Source of the DNA: Lepidostoma basale
Lineage: Eukaryota; Arthropoda; Insecta; Trichoptera; Lepidostomatidae
DNA length: 64,000 nucleotides
Assembly: GCA_022606425.2 (NCBI GenBank)
Contig: JAHDVF020000240.1
Location: forward strand, 3,247,501 to 3,311,500
Reading direction: 5' to 3'
The number at the start of each line of letters is the position of its first letter. Positions within the stretch are counted from its first letter, which is position 1. Below the pieces are notes generated by a model, which saw nothing but the letters and a program-made list of their open reading frames with translations, did no database searches and was not told the DNA's origin. Shown here piece by piece: positions 19,000 through 29,512 of the stretch. The translations under genes and the position numbers were made by a program.

Positions 19000-19164
19000 T
19001 TTATTGTTTCTTGAATAATGATGTAAAACTTCATATTAAATAATTAATATGAATGAGAACGTCAGTTTTCTAGAAGTTTAATCACATTTTATGGGAATGA
19101 CATGTTGCGCACTTCTAAGGCATTAACAAATGTGACAAAACTTCAACTCGTTGCAGTTTAAACA
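19000..19164 (-). mobile_element. HH2 element, second adjacent copy
   Basis: Same organisation and orientation as the copy at 18700, about 100 nt away. Core at 19099-19129 has TTAATGCC, GCGCAACATGTC; the GAAAC block reads GCAAC, so it is inactive by mutation. Confidence 0.7.
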
Positions 19165-19590
19165 CACTAACTAACTAACCATCACGCCGTCTCCCCGAAG
19201 GGGTAGGCAGAAAGAATGGACTGCCACACTTTTCTTTCCTGACATATTTCTCTCGATTCCTCAACATTCATACATCTTGTCATGCACGCGCGTCGATTTC
19301 TCTGACTCCTCACATGGCCGACATTCAATATTTGATTTATTTGATCGTGCCACGTTTTCCTCGGTCTTTCTCTATTTCTGGTTCCATTTATATCATTAAC
19401 ATATATTTTTTTTACCATTCTATCTTCATTCATTATTTCCATATGTCCAAATCATCTTAATGATCCTTTCATTATTTTGTTCATGACACCATCATTCGCA
19501 CCGCATTCACTTCTTATATTTTCATTCGACACTCTATCATATACTGAGTATCCACACATTCGTCTAAGAGATCTCATTTCTACTGCATTT
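19165..19590 (-). mobile_element. LINE-A1 with TTAG tail
   Basis: Minus strand: NAVEMRSLRRMCGYSVYD, SNENIRSECGANDGVMNK, a stop inside LR-FGHMEIMNEDRM, then NDINGTRNRERPRKTWHD and SAYPFGETA. The tail complement AACTAACTAACC is at the low edge. Upstream it is cut by a LINE-F insertion. Confidence 0.9.
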
Positions 19591-19594
19591 TTTT

Positions 19595-19940
19595 TTCAAT
19601 TCAATTCAATTTATTTTTAAATCATAAACATAAGTATATAACCAAAGCGCTTATGACTATACAGGTAGGTAAAAAAACCGATTTTGAACAGTTAATACAA
19701 TTAAGAAATTTAAAAATAGGCAAAAACACAAAAAACATGAGATAATTAAAAAATAAAGACCAGATAAATAATTAGAAACAATAAGAAGAACAACACATTA
19801 TTTTAGAGATAGATGTTTTCTGAGGGTAGCCTCACTATCGTGGAAGATGTCCACATCCGAAGAGATGCGGTTTAGAAGGATTATTGCCCTGCCCACGGGC
19901 ATAATCTTAGGTAAATTGGTTCTACACAGTGGCAGATTTA
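19595..19940 (-). mobile_element. LINE-F (Jockey-like) 3' end inserted in LINE-A
   Basis: Minus strand reads RTNLPKIMPVGRAIILLNRI and SSDVDIFHDSEATLRKHLSL, matching the LINE-F ORF at 36654. The 3' UTR ends in TTGAATTGAATTGAAAAAAA directly against LINE-A ATGCAGTAGAAATG, so the poly-A end marks its insertion point. Confidence 0.85.
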
Positions 19941-20439
19941 TTATACTTTCATACATTTATATACACTAGTAAATGTGATTTTTTTTGCGCTGCCCTTTAA
20001 AAATAAACTTTATCTGATAATCTAGTAATACTGCAGGGCTTGAACGCGTTGTCGGCTAATGGTACCAAGAGTCGCGTGTTCGTGACGCTCAGGCAATTTG
20101 ATAAACACTCGAAGGAAAATATGGAAGCAGGGTTCGGAGATCGGCTGAGGCAGTTATGATCGAAAGATGACGATAAATTTTTGGCAAGCCGTCAACAATA
20201 GCCATTTTAATGCTCGAGTGTGTTTATATGATATAAAACCATAGATTTATTCCGCGGGCACGACAAAAGAAAAGGGAGGGAAGCTATCGAAATTGTGTCG
20301 CGTTCTAAATTTAAAAAATGGGTTTAGCTTTTTACGCATTTTCGAGAGGAAAAATGTTGAGTGGCTTCTGATAGTGGGTGCCTACTTTTATACTGTATAC
20401 TTTATATGATGGGCTTATTATTTTATTTTTTTATTTTTA
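19941..20439. other. No gene recognised
   Basis: Moderately GC-rich patches around 20040-20280 without a recognised product or repeat partner. Confidence 0.4.
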
Positions 20440-20612
20440 AAAGGAACATAGAAGTTCCCGCCACATACCCGAGGCTGTTATAGGGCGTAGCGGCGCCCTT
20501 TTATCAGCCTCGCTCGTACACTCCCTGGGCCTGCCCCCGATCCATCCGGGACTTACATTTAAATACGGCAACAACAAGGGGGTGCCAGACCACATTTAAT
20601 CTACTCAATCTT
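20440..20612 (-). repeat. R2 dispersed repeat, copy 2
   Basis: Minus-strand match to 10008-10175. This copy is more GC-rich and better kept: GTAAGTCCCGGATGGAT, AAAAGGGCGCCGCTAC, GCCCTATAACAGCC. Confidence 0.65.
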
Positions 20613-20682
20613 ACTTCTATGCTCCGCTGAACTTCTATGCTCCGCTGTACTGTACTGTATATGATGGGCTTAATACTCCTTT

Positions 20683-20995
20683 ATCTCCTTTTTCCTCTAA
20701 GTTTAGGTCGTATGACCTGGTTGTGACGGTGGGCTGTCGTGGGATAATGATGTCCAGCCATCTCTTCATCTCTTCGGCGGCCTTTCTGGTAATCTTTTGC
20801 TGCTTGGGTTTTCATCTTTAACAATTTTTGGAATTCTTGTATTCTCCATGCAGTCCACGTGATCTCTCTAAAAGCGCGTTCTGTTTCTTCCCAATATCAC
20901 CATGTCTTCAACACCACCAACAAACGTTATCGTTTCATTTCTGATCCGATCTCTGAGGGTTTTGCCTTCGATGGAGCGTAAGGCATACGTTTTTT
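20683..20995 (-). mobile_element. LINE-C, 5'-truncated copy
   Basis: Closely follows the LINE-C at 1325 on the minus strand (RSIEGKTLRDRIRNETI, then WRDHVDCMENT) but the frame is broken by an insertion near 20825. The GAA tail is worn. Confidence 0.83.
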
Positions 20996-21159
20996 TTTTA
21001 ACAAATAATTTTTAATTAATGTACCGTAATAAGAAAATTCAAAGATGTAAAAAATAGAAGATGAAAAATTTACGTAAAAGTTTTATAAAATAATAAAAGT
21101 ACATATATTTTTTAAATATATTGGTCAGTGACCTTTGTTTTTTCTCTCACCGTATCGTT

Positions 21160-21249
21160 TGTGACTCTGTCTCTTAGGCTTATTCCTCACAGCTCTTTCT
21201 TTCTTTAGACTATTTCCATTAAATATATACTTTCTTTTGAGACACCTTA
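21160..21249 (-). mobile_element. LINE-E fragment
   Basis: Minus strand reads SLRDRVTNDTVREKTKVT, the LINE-E motif seen also at 32085 and 59245. Confidence 0.7.
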
Positions 21250-21625
21250 TATAAATTGAAGAACTTCCTCATTCGTGATGTGGTCTCTCCAGGAAATTCC
21301 TAAGAGTCTTCTATATGACCACATCTCAAAAACCTCTAGTCTCCGCTTATCCCTTTCGGATAGGCATCATGTCTCGCAGCCGTACATCAAGACGCTCCAT
21401 ACATAGGTTTTGATGAGGAGTATTCTCAGTTTTAGGTCTATATTATTTGACTCTATTATTTTCGACCTTTTATTAAATGCAAGCCTAGCCTGATGTATAC
21501 GGCTGTCGACCTCGCTCTTAGACCGACCGTCCCATGTTATTTTGCTCCCGAGGTAGACAAACTCCTTGGTGTTCTTTCGTGGAACTCCTGACATCATTAC
21601 TCTCATCTGATGTTGCGTTCGGCCT
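21250..21625 (-). mobile_element. LINE-D, inverted 5' part
   Basis: Minus strand: VMMSGVPRKNTKEFVYLGSK, DSRIHQARLAFNKRSKIIES, LKLRILLIKTYVWSVLMYGC, then RLEVFEMWSYRRLLGISWRD. This is the end of an RTE-like reverse transcriptase. The next LINE segment (21626-21862) lies on the other strand, the pattern of 5' inversion. Confidence 0.88.
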
Positions 21626-21862
21626 ACAGTCTACAGTCGAATGTCGAAGTCAAGGAATACGTCAAGAAGGTCTTTTGCATGTCATAATGGAGAGTATGAC
21701 CGAGGGGACAAACTCTAGGAGACGCACACGCTGAGAGTACTTGGAGGACCTGTTGGTGGACGTGCGCTGCTCATCATATGCAGATTTCAAAAGAGCCGCA
21801 CAAGACAGGGAAGAATGGAAGAGAAGAATAGAGGAAATTACTGCAAACCAATCCCAGGATTG
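21626..21862 (+). mobile_element. LINE-D, 3' part of the same insertion
   Basis: Plus strand: IRQEGLLHVIMESMTEGTNS, then EYLEDLLVDVRCSSYADFKR, AAQDREEWKRRIEEITANQS and stop. It continues the protein order of the inverted upstream segment. LINE-D at 22475 shows the uninverted order. Confidence 0.88.
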
Positions 21863-21869
21863 AAACCAG

Positions 21870-22270
21870 AGAAGAGAAGATATAAATTAAACCTTAAGCA
21901 GATTAATCACGTTTCGTTTGAAGAGCACACCTTTACGGGCTCTTAGGCCCATGCGGGTGATATGTACATGTAAGATGGTTTGTTTATCCATTTCATAACT
22001 CGAATGGCCGGCAACAAACGAAGGTAAATACTTCAGTCTCTGTCCTAATTGTGGTCAAACACGCCTGTTCAAAGTTGCAATAGTAATAACTCAGCGGCGG
22101 AGAAGTTACATGAGAGTTAATGCTTTATATTTGATTAAGAGTTGTGTGTTTGTTAATTCAAAACACTTATGTTCTGTTGGATCCATTATAGTTTTTATAC
22201 ATTCTTTTAGAGATCAGATGATTTCTTACGTCAATAATATTATGAAACAAACAAATTACGCATCATAACT
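21870..22270. other. No gene recognised
   Basis: No supported feature. Confidence 0.45.
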
Positions 22271-22337
22271 GGTAAAATCATAAACTGATTAATTGTACAA
22301 CTCTGTTTTTATGTATCACAATTTTATTTATATTTAT

Positions 22338-22373
22338 ATTCGTGTTTCGTCAACCCTACGTTGACATCATCAG
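22338..22373 (-). ncRNA. Hammerhead-like motif, family HH3, damaged
   Basis: Core CTGATGA, extra T, stem II GTCAAC/GTTGAC with one mismatch, GAA, but stem III is cut to ACACG in place of ACAGCTGT. Confidence 0.6.
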
Positions 22374-22394
22374 GTGTAACAATAATTATAACAC

Positions 22395-22430
22395 CTGACG
22401 ATGTCAACGTAGGCTGACGAAACAGCTGTC
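22395..22430 (+). ncRNA. Hammerhead-like ribozyme motif, family HH3
   Basis: Core CTGACGA, extra T, stem II GTCAAC/GCTGAC (one mismatch), GAA, 8-nt self-complementary ACAGCTGT, then C. Stem I is weak (CAC against GCG). Confidence 0.7.
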
Positions 22431-22474
22431 GCGAAAAATAAAAATGAAAACAAAATAGTAATACATAAAAACAG

Positions 22475-22835
22475 ATGTGGTCATATAGAAGACTATTAGG
22501 AATTTCCTGGAGAGACCACATCGCGAATGAGGAAGTTCTTCAAGGAATCGAAGGAGGAAGGCACCTGCTCAGGACCTTGTCCAAAAGGCGTGCAAGATGG
22601 ATCGGCTATGTAATACGTCAAGAAGGTCATGTATTGCATGCCATAATGGAGGGTATGACCGAGGGGACAAACTCTAGGGGACGCCCACGCCGGAGTACCT
22701 AGAGGACCTGTTGGTGGACGTGCGCTGTTTGTCTTATGCAGATTTCAAAAGAGCCGCACAAGACAGGGAAGAATGGAATAGAATAATAGAAGAAATTGCT
22801 GCAAACCAATCCCAGAATTGAAACTTTCTAACTAA
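22475..22835 (+). mobile_element. LINE-D inserted in HH3
   Basis: MWSYRRLLGISWRDHIANEE, LQGIEGGRHLLRTLSKRRAR, WIGYVIRQEGHVLHAIMEGM, then a frameshift and DFKRAAQDREEWNRIIEE to stop. AAAACAGA occurs on both sides (about 22467-22474 and 22836-22844), a likely target duplication. Confidence 0.9.
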
Positions 22836-22959
22836 AAAAACAGAGTTGTATAATTAATGAGTTTAATGTTGAAGTATAATAGTGTTTCGGCCAAAACAAT
22901 GGACAGGTAAAATCATATAATTATTAATTTATTATTATATAAAACACGATAATTTAATG

Positions 22960-23050
22960 GTTCTACTTGGATTTAATTTATATAATAAATTATATAAATA
23001 GTGACTTCAGACATGTTTCGGTAACAAGTTACCTTTTTCAATATATACAA
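22960..23050 (-). mobile_element. HH10 element
   Basis: Single copy of this family in the window. Flanks are very AT-rich (AATTTATATAATAAATTATA). Confidence 0.6.
23010..23041 (-). ncRNA. Hammerhead-like motif, family HH10
   Basis: First box TTGAAAA (two departures), extra A, perfect 6-bp stem II GGTAAC/GTTACC, GAA, ACATGT, then C. Stem I is not evident. Confidence 0.6.
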
Positions 23051-23204
23051 TATTAACAATAAAATAAAACAGAGTGGTCATTTATATCCTCAATCCTAAT
23101 GATACCCCCTCCCTTCCACTTGTATACATAACTCCACCCCTTTTAGTAAATAAGTGACAACTCTGTTGTAATTGATTGTTAAAATTGTATACATTGAAAA
23201 AAAC

Positions 23205-23780
23205 AGTGACGTCGAAAGAAGGGTTGGTGCGGGTAACAAAGTGAGTGGAGCTTTAAGAATAGTTATTGGAAACAATAATCTATCAATGAAAGCGAAAACG
23301 GCCGTTCACAATGGAGTTCTGGTCCCAACCCTAATGTATGGAAGTGAAGCATTGAACTGGCAGAAGAAGGATGAGAACAGAATAATTGCGGTAGAGTTGA
23401 GGTCCCTATGACGTTTGTGTGATAGAACGATATACTACAGAATATCAAATGCTGGAATAAGAAAGGAATGCAGAGTGGAAGAAGGTATTATGAACAAAAT
23501 TATGAAAGGATCGCAGCGTTGGTTCGGACACATGGAGCGCATGGATGGAGAAAGAATGTTTAAGAAAGTATACGTTAATGATGTAAATGGAGTACGGAGT
23601 CGAGGCAGACCGAGGAAAACATGGCATGAACAAATTAATCAAATTTTAAAGGTTGGTCATGTTAGAAGTCGGAAGATTCGACGTGCGCGTATGACTCGCT
23701 GTATGAATGTGGAGGAAGCTAGAGAGGTGTGCCAGGATAGAGTAGTGTGGAGGTCCATTTTCTCTGCCTATCCCTACGAT
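23205..23780 (+). mobile_element. LINE-A2, long copy, tail missing
   Basis: Reads RRVGAGNKVSGALRIVIGNN, SMKAKTAVHNGVLVPTLMYG, SEALNWQKKDENRIIAVELR, frameshift, then RKECRVEEGIMNKIMKGSQR, WFGHMERMDGERMFKKVYVN and VWRSIFSAYPYD. It extends further 5' than most LINE-A copies and keeps a 142-codon open stretch, but lacks the RT core and the GTT tail. Confidence 0.9.
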
Positions 23781-23849
23781 ATGAGCATCATCAGGTCTTA
23801 CTATCAATTGATTGTAAGACCAATTGTGATTATACTATTGTAAGACAAA

Positions 23850-23950
23850 ATACAATAAATTGTGATATTAATTAAACCAAGTTTTATTTTATTTAAACAG
23901 CAAATGATGTTGAAATATCAAAACGTTTCCGCCAAAACAATGGATTATAT
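23850..23950 (+). mobile_element. HH3 3' end remnant
   Basis: Shows ATGTTGAAATATCAAAACG and CGCCAAAACAATGG, the HH3 end signature; no ribozyme. Confidence 0.55.
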
Positions 23951-24469
23951 AAGTAATATTTGATGTGATACTTAAATTCACCCCGTTTTCGTTTTTATAG
24001 TATTGCTCGGAATACATTTGAAATATTCATAAAAAATATATCCGGGCTATTTTATTTAACATTTTTTAGATACTTTATCAGAAAAAATCTAGCGGCAGTC
24101 GCTTTGAAGTACAAGATTAAGTCAGCGCTGGGATATGAACCGTAAATCTTTAGGCTTATAGATGGGAATGCGAACTCCTCAGCCGCAGTGATGACAAGAG
24201 ATTATGGTGGTGATATATGCGGACATTAATAATATTGATGTCATTTCTAAGTTATTCGAAAATTCAGAGCTTCATAAATCTTCGCTGGAAAAAATAATTC
24301 TTCAACATCAATTTAATTGTATTATTTATAGCGGATAGAAGATATGAATAATTGTAGTTATTCGCTTAGGAATGTAGATGCAAAATATAAGTCGGTAAGT
24401 ACACATTATACCATATGTAAATTGAATTTAAACCCCTTAATTTGAAAATAAATAAATTATTATATAATC
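23951..24469. other. No gene recognised
   Basis: Around 24115-24200 a minus-strand tRNA-like stretch with GGTTCATATCCCAGCGC could be an old SINE; evidence is thin. Confidence 0.35.
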
Positions 24470-24600
24470 GGTGTTTATTATTAACTTCTCCCACCGATTG
24501 TCTTAATTTTGATAGCGATCGGTTTCGCCACGCTAGCTGATATCGACAGACTGGTCTGTCACCATCTGACGTAGCTGTTTGTGTACACTCTGAAGGCCAC
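24470..24600 (-). mobile_element. HH4 element, minus strand
   Basis: Degraded HH4 body (AAAATTAAGACAATCGG) and core; the palindrome CAGACTGGTCTGTC lies upstream as in the pair at 8330. Confidence 0.68.
24517..24548 (-). ncRNA. Hammerhead-like motif, family HH4, degraded
   Basis: Core CTGTCGA, stem II ATCAGC/GTGGC imperfect, GAA, ACCGAT, then C. Stem III palindrome is broken. Confidence 0.5.
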
Positions 24601-24699
24601 AGTTTTCATATTTAATCTATAGAAGTTTTAATTTACTTGAAGGATATATCTCTCTTCTATATAAATCTAAATTCTTTTTAAAAAATATACATTTATTTT

Positions 24700-25040
24700 A
24701 TTTATTAGATTTACTTTTATTATTCTTTTTTATACACTTTGTATACACAACACTGATATTGAAAAAATAAAATTATATGGACATGTTTCGGACAAACAGA
24801 TGAAATTATATAGACATGTTTCTGACAGATATATTATAACACCTGTCAGATCATGTAAACAACAACAATTTTATAATATTTATATAAATATGTATCTTTA
24901 CTGAAGAAGGACTGTTTGTCCGAAACATGTCCATATAATTTTATATTTTTAATATCAGTGTTGTATATACAAAGTGTGTAAAAAAGAAAAATATAAATAA
25001 ACCATCATAACAACACATATGGCGAACATAGAAGAATTTT
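24700..25040. mobile_element. HH1 inverted pair
   Basis: Left minus-strand HH1 (TTTGTATACACAACACTG, ACATGTTTCGGACAAACAG, core truncated) faces a plus-strand HH1 whose body ends at TATGGCGAACATAGAAGAA. A second ACATGTTTCTGACAG lies between them, suggesting a small duplication. Confidence 0.75.
24901..24931 (+). ncRNA. Hammerhead-like ribozyme motif, family HH1
   Basis: Core CTGAAGA, extra A, perfect stem II GGAC/GTCC with a TGTTT loop, GAA, ACATGT, then C. Confidence 0.75.
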
Positions 25041-25089
25041 TTATTCGTGTTTAAAAAAATACATATTTTTTTCCTTTTTTAAATTTTTT

Positions 25090-25285
25090 TCTTAAATAAC
25101 TGACCATCACGCCGTCTCCCCGAAAGGGTAGGCAGAAAGAATGGACTGTCACACTTTAACCGATGCGGCACTTTCGGCATCTCCCGCGCACATCGATAGT
25201 CCAATATCCAGAAAATAAATCATATAAAATACAATGATATAAAATAAAATAACAAAATAATGAAGAAATACATATTTTCTTGCAA
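25090..25285 (-). mobile_element. SINE2 with internal deletion
   Basis: LINE-A-like 3' end, GATGCGGCACTTTCGGCATC, then directly the 5' AT-rich part (AATAAATCATATAAAATACA). The GGTTCGCAACCC block is deleted. Confidence 0.75.
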
Positions 25286-26084
25286 TGAATAAATACATAC
25301 TTTGAGCTCAAATGTATAAAAAAACTAAATATCAATTTCAAAACGATTGATTAATCATTTTTAAGCTAGAGTGTACACAAATTTAATAAAGTTGCTTCGA
25401 GAAAAATGCTTTTAAAAATGCGCCAGCAATTCAACACTCAACGAAAAACGCTCACCTAACCGCTTATAACTTCAGAACGAATTATTATTTTTAATTTTGA
25501 ATAGTTTAACTAACTATCTATGGAATAAAAAACATTTTTTTAGTCGTAAAAACCTATTTCCTCCCTCAGCATATTTCGAAAGTAGAATAGACATGCCTTC
25601 ATCATTTGGACAATGATTTTTTATTCATAACTCTTCTCACAAAAACAAAGAATTTTATTTTTCAAAAATGTTATTCATTATTTCGCAAAGCACACCGAAA
25701 GCTGTTTGTGTAATAATTAAAATGTTTAGTAATTAAATATCCCTTTACGCCCTGATAAGGCTTCAATTCCAGGTACTCTGCCCTTATTCCAAAAGTTTTA
25801 ACAACGCTTCCCCATAGTTAAACTGGCTCAAATCGTTAATTAAAAACTTTTTCGGTCAATTCACAAAACGACATTGTTTTGACATAATTATAATCATTCT
25901 GAAACATCCGGCTTTAGGTGAAAATCGTTTTAATTACACCCTGTATTTTAAACCTCATACAAATTTAACCAGTACGGAAGCATTGTGATTTTATCTTGAT
26001 TTTCACTTGAATTTGATTTGGGAAAATGCTGCATTTTTATTAATTTTGTTTATAAATAAATTTTAACCTTATGAACTTAAATCG
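25286..26084. other. No gene recognised
   Basis: AT-rich with no supported gene or repeat. Confidence 0.5.
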
Positions 26085-26340
26085 ATTTTAATGTACGTTC
26101 ACAAATTTGTATATTTATAAAGGATTATTGAAATGATGGTCGAGTGGAGAGGGATATTAAAAGAAGGGTTGGGGCAGGCAACAAAGTGAATTGTGCACTT
26201 AAAGTTGTCATCGCCGATAAATTTATATCCAAAAGATATGATGGCAGTGCAAATTGGTGTTCTTATACCCACATGAAACTGGCAAAAAAATGATGAAAGT
26301 AGACTAAATGCCGAAAAAACGAGTTTTTTTAAAAATGATT
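26085..26340 (+). mobile_element. LINE-A3-like upstream fragment, decayed
   Basis: Reads DIKRRVGAGNKVNCALKVV and a degraded NGVLIPTxMKLAKK region. A second piece of the same part (VNCENLDEFAYLGSMFTHNI, DKRVGAGNERNGLLI) follows at 26495-26660. Confidence 0.65.
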
Positions 26341-26494
26341 TTGTTATCAATAAAATGTAACCTTATAAGTTCAAATCAATTTCAGAAATGACAGGTAGTT
26401 TGAACAACAAGTCCTGGCGTCTGGTATGTATGAAGCATGCTTGCGATATGATCTGATGATGAATGTGAATATACCCAAAGCAATGATTTTAGAA

Positions 26495-26660
26495 AATAAA
26501 TAGAAGAGAGCTTGATAGTTTAATATTAGAGTGAATTGTGAAAATCTGGATGAATTTGCATATTTAGGAAGTATGTTTACACATAATATTGATAAAAGGG
26601 TTGGTGCAGGCAATGAACGGAATGGTTTACTCATATTGTGATCGCAAACAACCGGCTATT
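26495..26660 (+). mobile_element. LINE-A fragment, RT end region
   Basis: ENLDEFAYLGSMFTHNID and KRVGAGNERNGLLI match the region just upstream of the LINE-A tail domain; YLGS is the usual RT-end motif. Isolated and broken. Confidence 0.65.
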
Positions 26661-26689
26661 AAAAAAACAACTTCGCCTTCTCAACTGCC

Positions 26690-26880
26690 ATCTTAAGATG
26701 ATTTGGCTGAAGCTCAAGACCAAGGAATGTTGCAGGAAACGCGAAACTCCTTCAGTGTATGAATTTTAACCATACACTTAAAAATATAAACACTAAAAAG
26801 CGGATTTGTTTTCCGAAACATGTTTGTGAAAAGTGTAAAAAAGTGTTGTGATAATACAATGATTCCAAAAAGTTATTCCA
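26690..26880 (+). mobile_element. HH12, degraded hammerhead-like element
   Basis: Core remnant at 26793-26824: CTAAAAA, short GGA/TCC stem, GAA, ACATGT, T, with ACA/TGT as a possible stem I. Similar downstream TGTTGTGATAATACAA to HH1. Too degraded to place. Confidence 0.4.
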
Positions 26881-26914
26881 AAGAAAAAAGGAGTAATTCA
26901 ATCAAAAACTTATT

Positions 26915-27395
26915 AACTAACTAACAATCGCGCCGTTTTCCCGAAAGGGTAGGCACAGATAATGGTCTATCATACTGATGTGTCCGGAAATATCTCTCTA
27001 GTTTCCTCTACATTCAGACATTTTAACATGCACGCTCGTCGATTTTTTTACTTCAAATGTGGTCGCCTTTTAGTATTTGATTGATTTGGTCATGCCTTGC
27101 TTTCCTTGGTCTTCCACGACTTCTTTTTTCATTCATTATATTTTATATCTATTTTTTTAATAATTCTTCTCTTGTCCATTCGTTTCATGTGTTCAAACCA
27201 TCCTGGGATATTTTTGTATTTTTATACATTTTTTCTTTATTTCGTCGTTCGGTATTATATCATATTTATGTCGTTTTTAGCACATTATTCTCATTAATGT
27301 CATTTCTAGGGCATTTATCCTACTTTTATCCTTCTTTTATCAGCTTCAAACTTCACTTCCATACACAAGAGTTGGCACTAGAATTCCAGTCGAAT
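26915..27395 (-). mobile_element. LINE-A3, 5'-truncated copy
   Basis: Minus strand carries the A3 signature (GRPRKARHDQINQILK, GDHI) and a TTAG tail complement. Broken frames; extends to the VLVPTLVYGSEV region. Confidence 0.85.
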
Positions 27396-28914
27396 AAATA
27401 TAAAAATAATCTATTTAATTTAATGTTTATTCCAGTAAAATGAAAAGTAAATAGGGGTTGCCAACTTAGGGGTAGGCTGATATAGCCTAAAATGAAATGC
27501 ATATTGAATTTCTGCTATCGCGAACGCTGCTTCCGAAGTTCTTTGACCAGCGTGTTTACTTTGTATCGTTTAATACGAGCCGATTATTTTAAAACTAGCT
27601 GACGATCAAAAGATTATAGCCCATTACCGGTCGACCCTGTTTGAAATACAAAACATACCGCGGTTCCTGGTTTTGGATACAATATATGTTTATTTCAACG
27701 GTGAAATAATAGTACGGAGAAGCGCAAATTTTGAAAAGGGAAAGCGCGTTCCAATTTTGAATCTCAAATTGATTCTTTTAACATACGAATAAAAGGAAAT
27801 TCGAAAATTTATCGTTTTTAACGGTTTTTTGTTCAAATTTCTTCTTTGTTTCCTACCTTTTTGTGTTTTATTATATCAGTAGATTATTATGATACATCTG
27901 TTGTGTAAAAAAATATTCTTAATATACTCGTATACGAGTACAAATGAAAAAAAAAATGGACTCTCATTCGGACACAAAACGGTAAACAAAAATATAATTT
28001 CGATATGAAACATAGAGATAACATACGATTATCTCTGAAAGATAGTATATCGGCGTCAGTGAGACTCTTTCCAGAATTGGTGATTTTTTTTATGAACACT
28101 GCCTCACTGACACATAAAAATGTCCAATCCCGAGACGATTAAATTCTACGTCTGAATTGCTTTTCCTACTGGCATCACCAAAGGCAGGTTGGTTCTGCGT
28201 GATGGGGCAAAAAATAATTGATGTCAATTGATGTTGTAAGAAATATAAAAAAATAAATCGATTCTCTTGTTTGTAAGAATCAGATGTGCTTTAAATAAAA
28301 TGCCAGAGAAGCACATTCAAATGATGTACCGGTTTATTTACGTATGTCGTGTGCATTCAGCCTTGGAATTTTAAATACGATTAAAGAGCCACCGACAACG
28401 AAACGACAAGTGGTGAGAATAAGGTGGTGAACTTTCATCGCAAGAGAATGTGCAAGAGATCAAATGATTTATTGGGCACTTCAATAGACAAACGAATCAC
28501 TCACTTGCGGTTGTTTTTTGTAAACTTTTATCGATTTATCACCGACTCTCATTTGGTACTGCTTATTGCAAAAAATATATCGACTATTTCATTGGTTGCA
28601 TGCCTACTAGTTAATGAACATATGATATATATTCGTACATCGTTAGTTATTGCATCCAAAACGAGCAACAAACTATAAGTCTAATTGAGAATCGGTGTAA
28701 AATATGTTGTAAATTTAAATGAATCGGAAATGAAATCCATCGCCTGCAGAAAGGCTATTTTCAAGAAACGTGCGGACGACAAAGTCCCGGTGTTGTCCGG
28801 ACCAAACCATGGCAACGACTGAAAACGGCAAGACCCTTCCGATACAATGAGACACACGGGATGTACCGGCCTTTCAAAACTGCACTGTCTGTATATTTAT
28901 ATTTATACATATAT
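27396..28914. other. No gene recognised; partly less AT-rich
   Basis: Contains ORFs of up to 84 codons without motifs. Stretches 28140-28220, 28380-28450 and 28740-28880 are less AT-rich and not repeated in the window, so they may be unique DNA. Confidence 0.45.
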
Positions 28915-29282
28915 TATATGAAAATATAAGAAGTGAATGCGGTGCGAATCACGGTGTCATGAACAAAATAATGAAAGGATCATTAAGATTGTTTCGACAT
29001 ATGGAAAGAATGAATGAAGAAAGAATGGTAAAAAAAATATATGTCAATGATGTAAATGGAACCAGAAATAGAGGAAGACCGAGGAAAACGTGGCACGATC
29101 AAAAAAATCAAATATTGAATGTCGGCCATGTGAGGAGTCAGAGAAATCGACACGCGTGTATGACACGATGTATGAATGTTGAAGAAGCGAGAGAAATATG
29201 TCAGGAAAGAAAAGTGTGGCAGTCCATTCTTTATGCCTAACCCTTCGGGGAGACGGCGTGATGGTTAGTTAGTTAGTTAGTT
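28915..29282 (+). mobile_element. LINE-A1 with TTAG tail, well kept
   Basis: One open frame: MNKIMKGSLRLFRHMERMNE, VKKIYVNDVNGTRNRGRPRK, QILNVGHVRSQRNRHACMTR and QERKVWQSILYA, then stop, GGCGTGATGG and a four-unit TTAG tail. Few changes from the family consensus, so a young copy. Confidence 0.92.
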
Positions 29283-29284
29283 TT

Positions 29285-29420
29285 ACATATTTTATATTTA
29301 GATAAAATCCACTAATATGTGTATTATCAATCGGATTCGGCAGCTCGCTGTCATCTTCTGACAAGGTTCCTCCGAAACCGGTTGAAGACACTAACATTAG
29401 TGGATATACACGAAATATAC
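29285..29420. mobile_element. HH5 inverted pair with overlapping core boxes
   Basis: Minus-strand motif (CAGAAGA box at 29354-29360, stem II GACAGC/GCTGCC, GAA, then TCCGAT) and plus-strand motif 29358-29382 (CTGACAA, CGAAACCGGTT) overlap at the first core box. Arms CACTAATATGTGT and ACTAACATTAGTG flank. Confidence 0.65.
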
Positions 29421-29512
29421 AACATTAATAAAATATTTTTTTTTTGTTTTATTAACAAGGCATTTTTAATTACTGTGTTTCGTTACAAAAACGGTTTCAT
29501 CGTATATTAAGA

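Larger units (their letters stand above)
22275..22895. mobile_element. HH3 inverted pair interrupted by LINE-D
   Basis: Left minus arm (ATTAATTGTACAACTCTGTT, ATGTATCACAATTTTATTTA) and right plus arm share a short hairpin centre near 22376-22392. The right arm is broken by LINE-D at 22475-22835 and resumes with AACAGAGTTGTATAATTAAT and the HH3 end GTGTTTCGGCCAAAACAATGG. Confidence 0.8.

Noticed and set aside
26715..26765. GCTGAAGCTC ... GCGAAACTCC as a further hammerhead
   Set aside because: The stem II strands do not pair well and no palindromic stem III follows.
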